Origin: Asaia sp. W19
GTDB lineage: Bacteria; Pseudomonadota; Alphaproteobacteria; Acetobacterales; Acetobacteraceae
Direction of reading: 5' to 3'
DNA: 64,000 nt
NCBI RefSeq assembly: GCF_003994335.1
Contig: NZ_PNQZ01000059.1
Span: 62,001-126,000, forward strand
The position numbers and the translations under genes are program-made. The first letter of the stretch is position 1. Each line of letters starts with the position of its first letter. The notes below the pieces were generated by a model that ran no database searches, had not been told where the DNA came from, and saw only the letters and a program-made list of their open reading frames with translations. This document shows positions 1-8,038 of the stretch, one piece after another.

Positions 1-495
1 GAGCAGCCCTTGCGAGGGATTATCGGCCTCGGCCAGAGAAATCTGGCTGGCGCCTGGCACACGACGCATATCGGTGACCCTTATCGAGCCGCCAAAGCGC
101 ACAGGCACGTGAAGGAGCAGGCCAAGCGGGTTACGCGACAGGCTGAGCCGGGTCACGGCGCCAGTTTGCGAGTCGTCGAGCACCAGATGAGCGCCGCTCG
201 CCCGCAAGGTCATGGGGTGAGGTGAAAGATAGTCGAGGGCCAGCGCGCCTGGCTGATAGGTGAAGCGCCCCGCGCCTCCATTGTCGCGCGGACCGACCTG
301 GGTGAAATTGCCCTGCAACATCACCGGACGGTTCAGATAAGCCTCGACGCGATGAGCCGCGCTTTTCTGCTCAGGAGAGAGCCCGTCCAGCCCCCTTACC
401 GCGCAGCCTGAGAGTAGGCCGCATAGCGCGACAAGCACAAGACGTCGGGGCGCTGCCCCTCTGCGGGAAGACTGCACGAGGGCCTGCCCTTTCAT
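1..495 (-). CDS. LolA-family outer-membrane lipoprotein carrier-like protein (3' end off window)
   Basis: The gene starts with ATG at 495 and runs leftward off the window, so only about 165 residues are seen. The N-terminus has basic residues, a hydrophobic stretch and a lipobox (LLSGC) with Cys near residue 31, so the product looks like a lipoprotein rather than a free periplasmic protein. After it come features of the LolA fold: AYLNRPVMLQGNFTQVGP near residue 53, then GRFTYQPG and LALDYLSP. LolA carries lipoproteins from the LolCDE transporter to the outer membrane; a lolD-lolC pair lies far away at 45.4-47.3 kb. The family call is from pattern memory. A LolB-like role is possible because of the lipid anchor. 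The stop codon is not visible. Confidence 0.7.
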   Translation of the reverse strand, partial: MKGQALVQSSRRGAAPRRLVLVALCGLLSGCAVRGLDGLSPEQKSAAHRVEAYLNRPVMLQGNFTQVGPRDNGGAGRFTYQPGALALDYLSPHPMTLRASGAHLVLDDSQTGAVTRLSLSRNPLGLLLHVPVRFGGSIRVTDMRRVPGASQISLAEADNPSQGLL

Positions 496-779
496 GCCCC
501 ACCCGGTGTGGAGAGCGTGAGCGAAAGTGCATGCAGTCCGGTATCGAATTCCGGCTTCAGCAGATCATTGACCAGTCGATGCCGGGCTACCCGGTTCATG
601 CCATCGAAGCGCGCGCTGACGATCGTCAGTGTGAAATGGGTTTCATCCCCCTCAATGCCATTGCGCGCCGCATGCTTGGCATGACGCTTACTGTCATCAC
701 GAATGGTCAGGGCTTCGGGCTGCAGCGCCTCGTCAAGCCGCAGCTTCATTCTGGCCGCGCGTTCCTTCAGTTCAGTCAT
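492..779 (-). CDS. bolA: BolA family protein
   Basis: This is a 95-residue protein. BolA proteins work with monothiol glutaredoxins in iron-sulfur cluster handling and iron regulation. The open frame extends upstream to 1052, but the start at 779 (MTELKERAARM) is chosen because an AAGGGAG ribosome site lies just before it and the protein then has the usual BolA length. The conserved C-terminal half shows HFTLTIVSARFDG and the helix RVARHRLVNDLL, followed by GLHALSLTL, the typical ending of the fold. The gene overlaps the start of the LolA-like gene by 4 bases, so the two are probably co-transcribed. It is divergent from the J-domain gene, the common alphaproteobacterial arrangement. Confidence 0.92.
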   Translation of the reverse strand: MTELKERAARMKLRLDEALQPEALTIRDDSKRHAKHAARNGIEGDETHFTLTIVSARFDGMNRVARHRLVNDLLKPEFDTGLHALSLTLSTPGGA

Positions 780-830
780 GAGCACTCCCTTCTTGCATCG
801 GCGTCTCTTAGGACGCACATAAACCCGATC

Positions 831-1418
831 ATGCAGCGCAAATCCACCAGACATAGGGCATTCGACCCGGATCCCGACGCGCCCGAGCGCTATTGCGACA
901 TGCCCGGCTGCACCGAACATGCCGGATATCGTGCGCCCAAGGACCGTACGCAACTCAGACAGTATTTCTGGTTCTGTCTCGAACATGTGCGGCAATACAA
1001 CGCGCGCTGGGATTTCTATAAGGGCATGACGCCCGGTCAGATTGAAGCCCAACTTCGCGCCGACATCTCATGGCAACGCCCCTCCTGGAAGCTCGGCACA
1101 CGTGGCGGCCAGAATTTCGACGAAGAGGAAGTGCTGGACCCGCTCGATATCCTCTCATCCACGCGCGCGCGACGCGCACAGGCCGCGAAGCAACGTCACA
1201 ATCCGGGTCGCGACTCTGCGCCCCCTGCCCTGCGCGACCATCTGCGCGCCCTCGCGCTGGACTGGCCTGTGACTGTGGATGCCCTCAAGATCCGGTACAA
1301 GGAACTGGCCCGCAAGCATCATCCTGATGCCAATTCGGGCGATCCCGCCGCCGAGGACCGCTTCAAGACAGTAAGCGTCGCCTATAGTGCGATTCGCGCC
1401 CATCTGGTCAGTCTCTAG
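831..1418 (+). CDS. J-domain (DnaJ-like) molecular chaperone
   Basis: This is a 195-residue protein with a C-terminal J domain (roughly residues 130-195) that holds the HPD tripeptide in ARKHHPDANSGD, needed to stimulate Hsp70 (DnaK) ATPase. The N-terminal part has two Cys in RYCDMPGCTEHAGY, then the aromatic run QYFWFCLEHVRQYN. It has no G/F-rich or zinc-binding region, so it is not DnaJ itself. ATG 831 was chosen over the longer frame from 531 because the longer one would run through bolA on the other strand. It lies between bolA and cobS, a conserved alphaproteobacterial neighbourhood; a direct link to cobaltochelatase is not shown. Confidence 0.88.
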   Translation: MQRKSTRHRAFDPDPDAPERYCDMPGCTEHAGYRAPKDRTQLRQYFWFCLEHVRQYNARWDFYKGMTPGQIEAQLRADISWQRPSWKLGTRGGQNFDEEEVLDPLDILSSTRARRAQAAKQRHNPGRDSAPPALRDHLRALALDWPVTVDALKIRYKELARKHHPDANSGDPAAEDRFKTVSVAYSAIRAHLVSL

Positions 1419-1515
1419 ACCCGATAAATGCGCGTTTCCCTCTGGCCATGGGAGGAAACATGACCATATCCTTGGCCGGAACCTGACATGATTGAGTGAA
1501 AGACGGATTGAAACC

Positions 1516-2532
1516 ATGAGCGATCTCGCCTCCATCGACGCACCGGAAACGGTTGTCACTGCCGAACAGAACGCGGTGCCGACCCATGTCCTCGGCGCGC
1601 CGGACCGGATCGTCTCTGCACGTGACGTTTTCGGAATCGATTGCGACATGGAGGTGCCAGCTTTCTCGATACGCACAGAACATGTCCCCGATATCGACCC
1701 GAGCTATCAGTTCGATTGCGATACCACGCGCGCCATACTTGCCGGGTTTGCCAATAATCGCCGTGTCATGGTGCAGGGCTTTCATGGGACTGGCAAATCC
1801 TCGCATATCGAGCAGATTGCGGCACGGCTGAACTGGCCCACCGTGCGCATCAATCTCGACAGCCACATTTCGCGCATCGATCTGATCGGCAAGGATGCCA
1901 TCGTGCTGCGCGACGGCAAGCAGATCACCGAGTTCCGCGAAGGGCTCCTGCCCTGGTGCCTGCAGCACCCTGTGGCGCTCATTTTTGACGAATATGATGC
2001 GGGGCGCCCGGATGTGATGTTCGTGATCCAGCGCGTACTCGAGGCCGAAGGGCATTTGACCCTGCTCGACCAGAACCGCGTGATTCGCCCTCATGCCGGA
2101 TTCCGCCTTTTTGCCACGGCGAATACCGTGGGGCTGGGCGACACGACCGGGCTGTATCACGGTACCCAGCAGATCAATCAGGGCCAGATGGATCGCTGGA
2201 ACATCGTGGCATCGCTCAATTATCTGCCCCTCGAGCAGGAAGTGGGGATTGTCCGTGCCAAGCTCGGCCTAAACGACGACGCCACCGTGACCAAGCGCCT
2301 CGAGAGCATGGTCGCGCTGGCCAACCTGACGCGCGCCGGGTTCATGGCAGGTGATATCTCAACCGTCATGTCACCGCGCGCGGTGATTACCTGGGCCGAG
2401 AACGAGCGCATCTTCGGTGATCTGGCTTTCGCCTTTCGCCTGACGTTTCTCAATAAATGCGACGAGGCCGAGCGCGGAATCGTGGCCGAATATTATCAGC
2501 GCTGTTTCAATCACTCACCGTTGAACAGCTGA
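1516..2532 (+). CDS. cobS: Aerobic cobaltochelatase subunit CobS
   Basis: This is a 338-residue MoxR/AAA+ ATPase. With CobT and CobN it inserts cobalt into hydrogenobyrinate a,c-diamide in the late-insertion (aerobic) cobalamin pathway. The Walker A motif is GFHGTGKSS with Lys at residue 94, and the Walker B region is [10 protein letters not shown]. Conserved blocks include [14 protein letters not shown] and [14 protein letters not shown] 1516 is preferred over a TTG 24 bases upstream because known CobS proteins begin with a similar short acidic leader. The gap to cobT is 13 bases, so they form one operon. The large subunit CobN is not in the window. Confidence 0.95.
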   Translation: MSDLASIDAPETVVTAEQNAVPTHVLGAPDRIVSARDVFGIDCDMEVPAFSIRTEHVPDIDPSYQFDCDTTRAILAGFANNRRVMVQGFHGTGKSSHIEQIAARLNWPTVRINLDSHISRIDLIGKDAIVLRDGKQITEFREGLLPWCLQHPVALIFDEYDAGRPDVMFVIQRVLEAEGHLTLLDQNRVIRPHAGFRLFATANTVGLGDTTGLYHGTQQINQGQMDRWNIVASLNYLPLEQEVGIVRAKLGLNDDATVTKRLESMVALANLTRAGFMAGDISTVMSPRAVITWAENERIFGDLAFAFRLTFLNKCDEAERGIVAEYYQRCFNHSPLNS

Positions 2533-2545
2533 CAGGCGCGCGCTC

Positions 2546-4408
2546 ATGGCCTCTCCCAGAGCAAAGACCCCTGACAGGAGCACGACCGATCTGGCTCTTC
2601 CGGGCAGCGAACGCACGGATGCCTTTCGTCGCGCAACGACTGCTGCCCTGCGTGCCATGTCCGGCGAACCCGAGACGGAAATCAGCTTCGCAGCTTCTGC
2701 GGCTGCCAAATCCGGCAGTGGTATCCAGCTTCCCTACGTCTCGCGTGCGCTGACCCCGCAGGAGATGACACGGGTGCGCGGCGCGGCCGATGCGGCTGCC
2801 CTGCGTCTCAAGCATCATGACGCGACGCTCTCTCCCCTGCCCGCCAACGCCGACAGTGCCGAAACGCGACCGCTCTACGACGCATTGGAGCAGGTGCGTT
2901 GCGAGGTTTTCGGCGCGCGTCATATGGCGGGGGTTCAGGCCAATCTGAGGCAGAAACTCGCACTCGACTGCAATGAAGGCGGCTACGGCCGCATGAGCGC
3001 GCGTGACGACATGCCCGCGACTGTTGCTCTACCCCTCCTGGTGCGCGAGGCCCTCTCGGGTGAGAAATCACCAAACCAGGCTGGCCCCGCCCTTAAATCG
3101 TGGCGCGACACGCTTTCCCCCGAAGCTCAGAACGCCCTTGCGCGTCTGGCCTCGGCGCAAATGGATCAGACGCGCTTTGCCGAGGCCTGTTCGGGGCTCT
3201 TCAAGGCGTTCGATTTGACCGAGGAGCCCGAACAGGAAGATCAGAGCGAGGCGGATGATCCGGACGAGGATGATGACAGTCAGACCGAGTCGGACCAGCC
3301 GGATGACGAGCCCTCCCCCCAGGATCAGGACGACAGCGAGACACACGGCTTTCAGCCCGAGCCGACCGAGCAGCCTGACAGCCGCGAGGCGAGCGACTCC
3401 GAGCTCCAGGATGAAGGCGCTGAGCAGCCCGCAGGAACCCTCGAAGACGACGAGGGCAAGGAAAGCGAGGGCGCCTCTGCCCTCCCGGCGTATAAAGTCT
3501 TCACCACGGCCTTCGACGAGGAAGCCGATGCCGCGAATCTTTGCGATCCCGATGAACTTGCTCGCCTGCGTCAGCAACTCGATCAGCAGCTGAGTAGCCT
3601 GCAGGGTGTCGTTTCGCGCCTTGCTCATCGCCTGCAACGCAAGCTCATGGCGCAGCAACAGCGCTCCTGGGCCTTCGATCAGGAAGAAGGCATTCTCGAC
3701 GCGGCAAGGCTTGCCCGCGTGGTGGCCAATCCGACCTTGTCCCTGTCGTACAAGGTCGAGCGTCAGGCCGAATTCCGCGACACCGTGGTGACGCTGCTGA
3801 TCGATAATTCGGGCTCGATGCGCGGGAGACCGATCTCAGTGGCCGCCATGTGCGGCGATATCCTCGCCCGTACGCTGGAGCGTTGTGGCGTCAAAACCGA
3901 GGTGCTCGGCTTTACAACGCGCGCATGGAAAGGCGGCCAGAGCCGCGAACGCTGGGTTGCGGCCGGACGCCCGCCCGATCCGGGACGTCTGAATGATTTG
4001 CGCCATATCATCTACAAGGACGCCGACACCCCGCTGAGACGGGCACGCAATAATCTCGGGCTGATGCTGCGCGAGGGGCTCCTCAAGGAAAATATCGACG
4101 GCGAAGCCCTTGTCTGGGCCTGGAAACGCCTACGCCGCCGCCCTGAACACCGGCGCATCCTGATGGTGATATCAGACGGTGCACCCGTGGATGACAGCAC
4201 GTTCTCGACGAATCCGAGTTCGTATCTGGAAGATCATCTGCGCTCGGTCATTGCCCGCATCGAAGCCTCACCCGAAACCGAACTCCTCGCTATCGGGATC
4301 GGTCATGACGTGACGCGCTATTACCGCAATTCGGTCACGCTCACGAATGCGGAAGAACTTGGCGGCACCATGATCAAACAACTTTCGGATCTCTTTGTCG
4401 CCCGCTGA
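2546..4408 (+). CDS. cobT: Aerobic cobaltochelatase subunit CobT
   Basis: This is a 620-residue partner of CobS. The N-terminal third is helical. A central segment (about residues 225-320) is very rich in Asp, Glu, Ser and Gln, as is usual for CobT. The C-terminus is a von Willebrand A domain whose metal-ion-dependent adhesion site reads DNSGS (residues 420-424), preceded by VVTLLI. Later conserved parts are [12 protein letters not shown] and AIGIGHDV. In the complex the VWA domain is thought to bind CobN and the CobS ring. The gene is second in the cobS-cobT operon. A hairpin follows the stop codon, before the convergent decarboxylase gene. Confidence 0.95.
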   Translation: MASPRAKTPDRSTTDLALPGSERTDAFRRATTAALRAMSGEPETEISFAASAAAKSGSGIQLPYVSRALTPQEMTRVRGAADAAALRLKHHDATLSPLPANADSAETRPLYDALEQVRCEVFGARHMAGVQANLRQKLALDCNEGGYGRMSARDDMPATVALPLLVREALSGEKSPNQAGPALKSWRDTLSPEAQNALARLASAQMDQTRFAEACSGLFKAFDLTEEPEQEDQSEADDPDEDDDSQTESDQPDDEPSPQDQDDSETHGFQPEPTEQPDSREASDSELQDEGAEQPAGTLEDDEGKESEGASALPAYKVFTTAFDEEADAANLCDPDELARLRQQLDQQLSSLQGVVSRLAHRLQRKLMAQQQRSWAFDQEEGILDAARLARVVANPTLSLSYKVERQAEFRDTVVTLLIDNSGSMRGRPISVAAMCGDILARTLERCGVKTEVLGFTTRAWKGGQSRERWVAAGRPPDPGRLNDLRHIIYKDADTPLRRARNNLGLMLREGLLKENIDGEALVWAWKRLRRRPEHRRILMVISDGAPVDDSTFSTNPSSYLEDHLRSVIARIEASPETELLAIGIGHDVTRYYRNSVTLTNAEELGGTMIKQLSDLFVAR

Positions 4409-4434
4409 GAGGCTTTCCTGAATCGAACCGCGCC

Positions 4435-4456
4435 CACCGGCCCCTGAAGGCCGGTG
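4435..4456. terminator. Hairpin between convergent cobT and decarboxylase genes
   Basis: A perfect 8-bp stem, CACCGGCC with GGCCGGTG, encloses a six-base loop between two convergent genes. No T-run follows on either strand, so it may be a processing or partial termination structure rather than a canonical intrinsic terminator. Confidence 0.45.
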
Positions 4457-4464
4457 AGGAGACG

Positions 4465-5868
4465 TCAGATCCCGGCAAGTCTCTCGATTTTCGAGAGCAT
4501 GGCGTCGATAGTCTCCCGTGTTGTACGATGATTGACGATAGCGGCTCTGATGACCAGTCGCCCTTGGATACGCGTGGTCGAGGGAGCCGCAACGCCACTC
4601 TCATGCAGATCCTTCACCAAGTCATCGATCGCCTTATCATCGCGATCAGCCAGAGTGAAACAGACGATATTGAGGGCTACCGGCGCCATGAGCAGATAGC
4701 GTGCATCTGCCTCCACGCGCTCTGCCAGATACCGGGCCACGGCGCAGCATTCCGCCACCATCTCCCCCAAGCGGCGAGCGCCATAATGGGCAATAGTCAT
4801 CCAGACCTTGAGCGCCCGAAATCCACGCGAAAGATCAGGTCCGAAATCGCAGGGCCAAGGCGCGTTACCCGCCAGCCCTCGGTCAGCGCGCGTCAGATAG
4901 CTGAGCGATTGCGCGAAGGCCTGGGCATGGAGCGCCCGGTCACGCACAAGGACACACCCCGCGTCGTAGGGCGCCTGCCCCCATTTGTGGAAATCGAGGG
5001 CAAGGCTATCCGCCTGCTCAATTCCGTCCAGCATGATCGCATGCTCAGGGGAGAGCCTTGCGAAGGCGCCGAACGCACCATCGACATGAAACCAGCAATT
5101 CTCTGCCCGGGCGATGGCGGCCAGTTCATCGAGCGGATCAACCGCGCCACAATCCACGCTGCCGGCCGTGCCCACGATGATGAAAGGGGCATACCCTGCC
5201 TGCCGGTCCTGCTGGATGCGCGCCGCGAGGGCTGCCCTGTCCATGCGATAAAGCTCGTCGACAGGAATCAGACGCAGCGCATCGCTCCCGAGCCCGGCCA
5301 GATCAAAGGCGCGGCTCACGCAGCCATGGGCGGTCTCGGCGGCATAGCCAACCAGCTTGCGGTGCCCTACCCCACCTGCCCGTAATCCGGGATCAGCCGC
5401 ACGGCTGGCTGTAATGATCCCGATGAAATTGGCCAGTGACGAGCCTGTGACCAGACAGCCGGAGGAATCGACCGGCATCCCCACCATTTCAGCCGCCCAG
5501 CGGATCACCTGACGTTCGACCTCGATGGCCGCATGATCCCGCCCGCCGCAATTATCGTTGAGGCTTGCCGCCAGCAATTCGGCCAGTATGCCGATGGGCG
5601 TACCCGCGCCCTGGACCCACCCCATGAAACCGGGATGGGTGTTGCCATTCGAATAAGGGCGTATCTGCCCCAGAAACCGGGAGTAGAGCACCTCGGCCGC
5701 CTCACCCTCCTGCGGCAGGTCGTGGCGGAACGCGTCGCGTGCCTCCTGAGGCATGGGCTGCCAGACCGGCCCCTCCCCCATATGCTCGGCACGATCGAAT
5801 ACATCATCCAGCATGCGATGCGACAAGGCGCGCAGCGCCGTCCAGTCTTTCGGATCGAGCCCACTCAT
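4465..5868 (-). CDS. Pyridoxal-phosphate-dependent (group II) decarboxylase, substrate unknown
   Basis: This is a 467-residue fold-type I PLP enzyme of the aromatic-L-amino-acid / glutamate decarboxylase superfamily. The PLP-binding lysine is K295 in DFHKWGQAPYDAG. The aspartate that contacts the pyridine ring is D263 in HVDGAFGAFA, and an active-site histidine lies at about 181 in ETAHGC. The N-terminal block NTHPGFMGWVQGAGTP is typical of the aromatic decarboxylase branch. ATG 5868 is chosen for its GGGAG ribosome site; the frame stays open to 5958. It is a single gene, divergent from an exported-protein gene and convergent with cobT, so neighbours give no substrate clue. Tryptophan, DOPA or another aromatic amino acid is possible. 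Confidence 0.82.
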   Translation of the reverse strand: MSGLDPKDWTALRALSHRMLDDVFDRAEHMGEGPVWQPMPQEARDAFRHDLPQEGEAAEVLYSRFLGQIRPYSNGNTHPGFMGWVQGAGTPIGILAELLAASLNDNCGGRDHAAIEVERQVIRWAAEMVGMPVDSSGCLVTGSSLANFIGIITASRAADPGLRAGGVGHRKLVGYAAETAHGCVSRAFDLAGLGSDALRLIPVDELYRMDRAALAARIQQDRQAGYAPFIIVGTAGSVDCGAVDPLDELAAIARAENCWFHVDGAFGAFARLSPEHAIMLDGIEQADSLALDFHKWGQAPYDAGCVLVRDRALHAQAFAQSLSYLTRADRGLAGNAPWPCDFGPDLSRGFRALKVWMTIAHYGARRLGEMVAECCAVARYLAERVEADARYLLMAPVALNIVCFTLADRDDKAIDDLVKDLHESGVAAPSTTRIQGRLVIRAAIVNHRTTRETIDAMLSKIERLAGI

Positions 5869-6002
5869 CGCCAACACTCCCCTGCGCCATGAACCGGCCT
5901 GACCGGCCTTGCCTCTCTCATAGCGGGCTAGAGGCGGCGCGCCCAACTCCTGCCGCAAAATTCCGGTTGTGTGCCGGTATGAAGAGCCCCATCCTCCCCC
6001 AT

Positions 6003-6890
6003 ATGAAAATAGCTGCCGCCTCTCTTATCGGTATGATCGCCCTCGGTACCCTGTCGGGTCAGGCACGCGCCGATGCTATCCCCGCCGCCTGCATGAGCGT
6101 CTCTGCCGCGTCACGCACCATGGGCTCGGCCAGCCTTGCGATGACGGGATACGGGGCCACGCTTTCGGGCAACAGCGCCCATCTGACAGTAGGGCAGGTT
6201 TCAGTTCAGGATCGACAGGGCCATCTCACCCTGCCCAATCTGCGTGACGCGAACGCCCTGATCTCCTTCGGGCTGCTCAAGCTCGTCCATAACGGCAACC
6301 CTGCCGGGTGCCGTGGCGTCGATGGGCGCCCCGCACTGAAAAATCTGCGTGAAGCCCTGCATCAGGGCGCTGTTGCGGAGCTCGTCTGGCATCAGATCGG
6401 CCTGTCCGAGGGAGACTCCCGTTACACTGCGGATCAGATTACCGCCACGCTGCGATCCGGTCAGGCGCCAGGAAGTATCGACATCGTTTTCTCCGTGAAC
6501 GGGCTGACCTCGCCTGGCGGCTCGGCCCTGCCAGGCAGCGTGCGCACGACACTGACGATCCCCGAGCAGATGCTCGACGACACCAAATCGCCTACCGGGC
6601 GCATCACGATTTCGTCTCTTCAGGGAATTTGGGCGAAGGGCAGACTGGATGGCAATGGCTGGGTCGCTCCGGGTCATGCCGCGAACTCAAGCTCGGGCGA
6701 GCTTCACCTGACAATCACCGATCTCAACGACCTGCTTGCCGTCATCCGGCCTGTCCTGCCGACTGGAGTCAGTACCGCCCTCTCGGTGGCGCAGTTCATG
6801 GGGCATCGTGACGGGAACAAGGTAACTTGGGATCTGACGCTCTCCAACGGGATCCTCAAGGTCAATTCCATCCCTATTCCGGTCAACTGA
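6003..6890 (+). CDS. Exported protein of unknown function
   Basis: The product has 295 residues if translation begins at ATG 6003; an in-frame ATG at 5979 is also possible, and neither has a clear ribosome site. Residues 1-25 (MKIAAASLIGMIALGTLSGQ, then an ARADA-like cleavage region) form a signal peptide, so the protein should be periplasmic. The mature part is beta-rich with two Cys. Its ending, VTWDLTLSNGILKVNSIPI, recalls periplasmic proteins of the DUF2125/DUF945 type, but I cannot confirm membership. It is divergent from the PLP decarboxylase and convergent with the short-chain dehydrogenase. I do not recognise a function. Confidence 0.65.
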   Translation: MKIAAASLIGMIALGTLSGQARADAIPAACMSVSAASRTMGSASLAMTGYGATLSGNSAHLTVGQVSVQDRQGHLTLPNLRDANALISFGLLKLVHNGNPAGCRGVDGRPALKNLREALHQGAVAELVWHQIGLSEGDSRYTADQITATLRSGQAPGSIDIVFSVNGLTSPGGSALPGSVRTTLTIPEQMLDDTKSPTGRITISSLQGIWAKGRLDGNGWVAPGHAANSSSGELHLTITDLNDLLAVIRPVLPTGVSTALSVAQFMGHRDGNKVTWDLTLSNGILKVNSIPIPVN

Positions 6891-6930
6891 GCGGAAGTCA
6901 GGACACCCCGTAGGGCGCCCTGAGAAACGA

Positions 6931-7728
6931 TTATCCAGGATGACGCAGGAGCCCGCCCTCGACACGGAGCGCCGCTCCTGACGTCGCAGAGGCGAGAGGT
7001 GAGCACACATAAGCGACCATGTTCGCCACCTCCTCAGGATCAGCCAGTCGGTTGATCAGCGTGGTCGGGCGGTTCTCCTTCAGGAAGCTGGCCTCTACTT
7101 CCTGCGGAGAACGACCCGACTTCCCAGCTGCTTTCTCGATCATGCTCATCACGCCCTCGGTCCGCGTTGGTCCCGGTAATACGCTGTTGATCGTCACGCC
7201 GCTGCCGGCCACGCTCTCCGCAAGACCGCGCGCGATAGCGATCTGTGCAGCCTTGCTGAACCCGTAATGGATCATCTCCGCCGGGATATTCAGACCCGAC
7301 TCGCTGGAAATGAACACGATACGCCCATTCTTACGTTCCACCATTCCTGGCAGATAGGCGCGCGAAAGCCGCACCCCGCTCATCACATTGATCTCGAAAA
7401 AACGAAGCCATTCCTCATCGCTGATCTCACCGAACGGCACCTCTTCGAAAATGCCGAGATTATTGACCAGCACATCGATGTCTGGGTGGCTCTCAACCAG
7501 CGTCGCAATGATCTTGGGCTTGGCAACATCGCCAGCGAACCCCGTCAGACTAGCCTGGGGTATCCCTTTTCTGATCGTCTCGATCGCCGCCGAGGTGCGT
7601 TCCTCCCCACGGCCATTGACGATTACATGGGCGCCCGCTTCCGCCAGCCGCGTAGCGATCGCCAGCCCGATTCCGCCTGTCGATCCCGTGACGAGCGCCT
7701 TCTTTCCTGAAAGATCCAGTGCAAGCAT
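6931..7728 (-). CDS. Short-chain dehydrogenase/reductase (SDR), NAD(P)-dependent
   Basis: This is a 265-residue classical SDR. The cofactor motif TGSTGGIG lies near residue 15, NNLG near 90 and the catalytic Ser in VFISSESG. The Tyr-Lys pair sits in YGFSKAAQ near 158-162, and a PGPTRTEG segment follows. Two ATG codons are adjacent (7731 and 7728); the second is chosen because it stands six bases from the GGAGG ribosome site, the first only three. The substrate cannot be told from sequence. It is a single gene followed by a short convergent gap to the exported-protein gene. Confidence 0.88.
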   Translation of the reverse strand: MLALDLSGKKALVTGSTGGIGLAIATRLAEAGAHVIVNGRGEERTSAAIETIRKGIPQASLTGFAGDVAKPKIIATLVESHPDIDVLVNNLGIFEEVPFGEISDEEWLRFFEINVMSGVRLSRAYLPGMVERKNGRIVFISSESGLNIPAEMIHYGFSKAAQIAIARGLAESVAGSGVTINSVLPGPTRTEGVMSMIEKAAGKSGRSPQEVEASFLKENRPTTLINRLADPEEVANMVAYVCSPLASATSGAALRVEGGLLRHPG

Positions 7729-7874
7729 CATCCGCCTCCATTCATTCGATATGAATCGAACAAACTAATCCGAAGGAAGTTTCCCAAATTTGCACATGAG
7801 GCGGGGTAGCAGATCGTGAGAGGCTACGCAGATGGGGCATTGCCCCTTTCTCACCAAAGGAAGGTCGCCCTCTG

Positions 7875-7949
7875 ATGACGCCGGCCAATACGGTTGAAAA
7901 GGAGGCCCATCTCAAAGACTACCGCAAGGCATTTCTGGATCGCCTTTAA
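7875..7949 (+). CDS. Possible micro-ORF, 24 residues
   Basis: ATG 7875 to TAA encodes a charged peptide beginning MTPANTVEKEAHLKDY and ending FLDRL. An AAGGAAGG ribosome-site-like sequence ends about 9 bases before the ATG. It could be a genuine small protein, the stub of a decayed gene or chance. No family is recognised. Confidence 0.25.
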   Translation: MTPANTVEKEAHLKDYRKAFLDRL

Positions 7950-8004
7950 TGGTGTACGCAACTTGTTCAACGAGAGACGCCTCATGCTCCCTTGAGAAGG
8001 GCCG

Positions 8005-8038
8005 CCCCTTTTAAGGGGACAGGACAGCGCTCCGCGCT
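8005..8038 (-). repeat. Two small palindromes after mfd
   Basis: CCCCTT and AAGGGG flank a two-base centre at 8005-8018. AGCGC-TCC-GCGCT lies at 8026-8038, immediately after the mfd stop codon. They may help end mfd transcription, but no T-run follows. Confidence 0.3.

Larger units (their letters stand above)
7732..8038. other. Intergenic stretch between the SDR gene and mfd
   Basis: About 300 bases without a convincing gene. It holds a 24-codon open frame on the plus strand at 7875-7949 with an AAGGAAGG sequence before it, and two small palindromes at the mfd end. Nothing else is recognised. Confidence 0.5.
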
